62,216 nt of DNA from Kiritimatiellia bacterium. GTDB lineage: Bacteria > Verrucomicrobiota > Kiritimatiellia > RFP12 > UBA1067. Location: NCBI GenBank assembly GCA_016296065.1, contig JAEDKA010000017.1, positions 1-62,216 of the forward strand. Reading direction: 5' to 3'. Numbering within the stretch: position 1 is the stretch's first letter; each line of letters starts with the position of its first letter. Under the pieces are notes generated by a model. That model did not search any database. It was not told where the DNA came from and saw nothing but the letters and a program-made list of their open reading frames with translations. This document shows positions 60,471 to 62,216 of this stretch, piece by piece. A program made the translations under genes and the position numbers.

Positions 60471-61104
60471 CATATATAATACTAGGAGTAGGATAGAGAG
60501 GCTCGGTAGAAGCATCGCGTTTCTGCTGATTATATGCTTGTGTGTATTTGCCGTTCGCAATGTCGTTAAAGTCAGTTGCGCTAAAATAGAGTTATTTGAA
60601 GTGAGTTTTGTAGGTGATGCTATAAGTGATTTGGCTTCTTTTTTTCCAATAATGCTTCTTGCACTATCATTTCTTCATTGCATTTGCGTAGGATATAGGG
60701 TTGGACGTGGGTATATTGTTAGCTCATTTGCTGCTTTAACATGGCATTTGTCTTGTCAGTTATTCCACAGCGAGATGAAGTCGGGCATCATTTCGGTGCT
60801 TTGTTTCTCGCATGGTATATTGCTTGTTTCTCTTGTGTATGCAGTAGTCATGATTGCGGCATTAATATGTGTTGTCTTTCGCGTTAGACATTACTGTATG
60901 TTGGCAATGTTGGCAGTTCTATTTATCATTTTGATGTTTGCTGTGTTTGACACTAAGCCGCCGCAAGGCGGACAGTCGTCGCCGCTTGTCATTAACCGCA
61001 AAGCACCACAGCCGTTGCGTCACAAATTGACATCGTCTCCTGCAGAGCGGAGCATATCAAGGCCAGAAGGCGTATCGGCGCACACAGCCCTCGTCTACGG
61101 TTGA
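60463..61104 (+). CDS. AT-rich membrane protein, possible orphan immunity protein
   Basis: 213 residues with about five hydrophobic helices (IAFLLIICLCVFAV, FFPIMLLALSFLHCICVG, YIVSSFAALTWHLSC, LLVSLVYAVVMIAALICVVF, MLAMLAVLFIILMFAV), then a polar tail with a CCGCCGCAAGGCGG hairpin in its DNA (about 60959-60972). Base composition is far more AT-rich than the host genes. I recognise no family. Its position directly after an RHS fragment is typical of immunity genes in polymorphic toxin loci, but the toxin domain is missing. Alternatively it is a transferred gene of unrelated function. Confidence 0.65.
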   Translation: MSDIYNTRSRIERLGRSIAFLLIICLCVFAVRNVVKVSCAKIELFEVSFVGDAISDLASFFPIMLLALSFLHCICVGYRVGRGYIVSSFAALTWHLSCQLFHSEMKSGIISVLCFSHGILLVSLVYAVVMIAALICVVFRVRHYCMLAMLAVLFIILMFAVFDTKPPQGGQSSPLVINRKAPQPLRHKLTSSPAERSISRPEGVSAHTALVYG

Positions 61105-61157
61105 CCAACAAACCAAGATTTGGTAAACTATCTTCGCAAAAGGACAGGAGGTCGCAA

Positions 61158-61409
61158 ATGCCGTTGACAATGAATGTAAATGAAGCGAAAACGCACTTCT
61201 CAAGTCTTGTTTCCGAGGTGGAGAAGAACATGGTTTCATTTACGATAATGCGATATGGGCGGCCTGTTGCCAGACTGGTTCCTCTGGAAAGCCCGCGAAG
61301 GTCGTTCAAGCCGATACCTGGACTCGCCGGAAAGATCAAGGTGAAATGCGACCTTTTCGATGATTCGTCATCCGATTGGGAGTCTTGCGATGCGTCCGCT
61401 ACTGCTTGA
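61158..61409 (+). CDS. Phd/YefM-family antitoxin
   Basis: 83 residues after AGGACAGGAGG. LTMNVNEAKTHFSSLVSEVE is the Phd/YefM DNA-binding N-terminus, followed by VSFTIMRYGRPVARLVPLE. The C-terminal part would wrap around the toxin. The gene overlaps the PIN-domain toxin gene by 20 bases, a normal arrangement for this pair, in which the antitoxin represses its own promoter. Confidence 0.93.
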   Translation: MPLTMNVNEAKTHFSSLVSEVEKNMVSFTIMRYGRPVARLVPLESPRRSFKPIPGLAGKIKVKCDLFDDSSSDWESCDASATA

Positions 61410-61779
61410 CACGTGTGCAGTCCTCAGGCTTGCGAACGGTGAGTTCGGCAAGTTTTCGCGCTCTGCGATGAAGGCCATGCGCGAGGCGGACATACTGTAT
61501 GTCAGCCCAATTTCGGAATGGGAGATATCGCTGAAATGGAAGCAAGGCGGCATAGAGCTTCCTCTTGAGCCGAGGGCGCTTATGCGTAAGCTGATGAACG
61601 CATATTCGCTGTCGCTCGTGCCTCTGTCTGAAGAAGTCATGTTCAGAGCGACGGAACTTCCCGACATACATCGCGATCCGGCGGACCGATTCATAATCGC
61701 GACGGCGATGCTTGGCAACATGGTTGTCGTGACGACAGACCACCGTTTCCCGCAATATGGTGTTTCGGTAGTTTCATAA
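61390..61779 (+). CDS. vapC: PIN-domain toxin VapC
   Basis: 129 residues. Acidic active-site residues are visible: MRPLLLDTCAVLRLA (first Asp), SEWEISLKW (Glu) and IHRDPADRFIIATA (Asp pair), ending in VVVTTDHRFPQYGV. PIN toxins cleave RNA, often tRNA or rRNA sites. It is paired with the Phd/YefM antitoxin upstream. Composition matches the host better than the membrane gene before it. Confidence 0.93.
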   Translation: MRPLLLDTCAVLRLANGEFGKFSRSAMKAMREADILYVSPISEWEISLKWKQGGIELPLEPRALMRKLMNAYSLSLVPLSEEVMFRATELPDIHRDPADRFIIATAMLGNMVVVTTDHRFPQYGVSVVS

Positions 61780-61780
61780 A

Positions 61781-62083
61781 ATGCAGATGAACGGAAAGGG
61801 CTTTTCATGCGGCTTGTGCGCGGCGGTGGCGCTTGTGTGCGCCAGCTTGGCGTTCGCGGAAGAAGTCGCACCCGCCCGGTCTGCGAGGGGTCTGCGAGGG
61901 TCGGACCCTTGTGATACGGTCGATGTGATACGGTCAGTGGAATTGTGGCATAATATCCGGCATGAGGAAACTGCGCGAGAAAAGGCACAGCAGGGTGTAT
62001 CACCCGATAAGCCGGATTGCCCACGGGTCGTTTTGCCTGGATGCCGACGAGCTCCGCGTCAGATCGTCCCGCCCCGCGCTTGA
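61781..62083 (+). CDS. Signal-peptide ORF, probably a truncated gene
   Basis: 100 residues: a good signal peptide (FSCGLCAAVALVCASLAFAEE) and then a sequence encoded by direct repeats (61878-61935) and running through another gene's promoter and start. The mature part is thus repeat-derived. This looks like the 5' end of a secreted-protein gene cut by the arrival of the repeat and transposase fragment. Start choices are ATG 61781 or 61787. Confidence 0.4.
   Translation: MQMNGKGFSCGLCAAVALVCASLAFAEEVAPARSARGLRGSDPCDTVDVIRSVELWHNIRHEETAREKAQQGVSPDKPDCPRVVLPGCRRAPRQIVPPRA
61878..61935 (+). repeat. Direct and inverted repeats before the transposase-like fragment
   Basis: GGTCTGCGAG occurs twice with an 11-base period (61878-61898). 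AGGGTC-G-GACCCT is an inverted repeat (61897-61909). GTGATACGGTC occurs twice with a 14-base period (61911-61935). The cluster ends just before the promoter of the REP-associated-transposase-like ORF. Confidence 0.65.
61946..61954 (+). promoter_or_regulatory. Extended -10 promoter for the transposase-like ORF
   Basis: TGGCATAAT ends seven bases before the ATG at 61962, again predicting a leaderless mRNA; the -10 has C in place of the first T. Confidence 0.6.
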
Positions 62084-62162
62084 GACCATCCGTTCCGACC
62101 CGTCCGCGCCCGAAATTCTCCGCCGCTCTGCAAACTACTCGCTTGCGCTGATTGCCTATTGA
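61962..62162 (+). pseudogene. Truncated REP-associated tyrosine transposase-like gene
   Basis: 66 residues. The start MRKLREKRHSRVYHPISRIA and the following HGSFCLDADE resemble the N-terminus of RAYT (Y1 transposase, IS200-like) proteins, which begin with a short basic stretch and YHVxSR, then FLDDxE. After about 30 residues the similarity stops and the ORF ends; the HuH and catalytic Tyr are absent. It has its own promoter and repeats. RAYT genes are the agents that mobilise REP/REPIN hairpins such as those at 55009-55669, supporting the reading, but the match rests on a short segment. Confidence 0.5.
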
Positions 62163-62216
62163 TGGGTGCGATTTTAATTCGTTGAAAAATCGCTGAGGTC
62201 GCGGCGGTATCTGGGC

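Noticed and set aside
1..62216. tRNA, rRNA or phage integration site
   Set aside because: No cloverleaf, rRNA-like stretch or integrase was seen on either strand by reading; a dedicated tRNA scan was not possible.

Overview
The window comes from a GC-rich Gram-negative bacterium of unknown species. It has an outer-membrane lipid A gene (lpxB), Wza-like export, GlnRS, DUF2264, giant secreted proteins with thrombospondin-type-3-like calcium motifs, and very tight operons whose genes overlap by ATGA or GTGA. This set suggests the PVC superphylum, most likely an uncultured Kiritimatiellota or Lentisphaerota-like lineage. That placement is inference from gene content; no search was run.

Layout. 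(1) 1-16823: a long plus-strand exopolysaccharide operon. It holds a truncated unknown gene, a STAS anti-sigma antagonist, a hybrid histidine kinase with several solute-binding modules, a GT4-GT26 fusion, an APC permease fused to a hybrid histidine kinase, a GT4, a Wzc-like protein without a P-loop, a Wza-like lipoprotein, a Wzy/ligase-like polymerase and a GH9 hydrolase. (2) 16824-17368: an orphan XRE regulator with twin operators. (3) 17369-22102: flippase, GT87-like, GT-B and GT8-like genes. (4) 22113-25290, minus strand: epimerase, GT2, GT4. (5) 25430-32769: a second APC permease-histidine kinase fusion, transcribed divergently from region 4, then SUMF1-fold, DUF3089-like, GT2, GT4 and alkaline-phosphatase-superfamily genes. 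(6) 32907-45795: six consecutive secreted proteins ending in one of 2586 residues. (7) 45837-54948: glnS, a ketoacyl synthase, purF, lpxB, an aminotransferase, a YdjY-like protein and DUF2264. (8) 54949-62216: accessory DNA with REPIN-like hairpin pairs, a metalloprotease with a compositional break, an RHS fragment, an AT-rich membrane protein, a Phd-VapC pair and a fragment resembling a REP-associated transposase.

Regions 1-5 read as one surface-polysaccharide locus. Several glycosyltransferases build a lipid-linked repeat, a flippase and polymerase handle it, and the Wzc/Wza-like pair exports it. Three membrane histidine kinases, two of them built on amino-acid-permease-like domains, plus a STAS protein could couple production to nutrient signals. 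Region 6 encodes an apparently uncharacterised secreted or surface assembly.

The main unusual signals are: the APC-kinase fusions; low-complexity and palindromic repeats inserted in frame at interdomain linkers of GT4 enzymes and kinases; the secreted giant-protein cluster; and extended -10 promoters (TGnTATAAT) about 8 bases from start codons, implying leaderless mRNAs.
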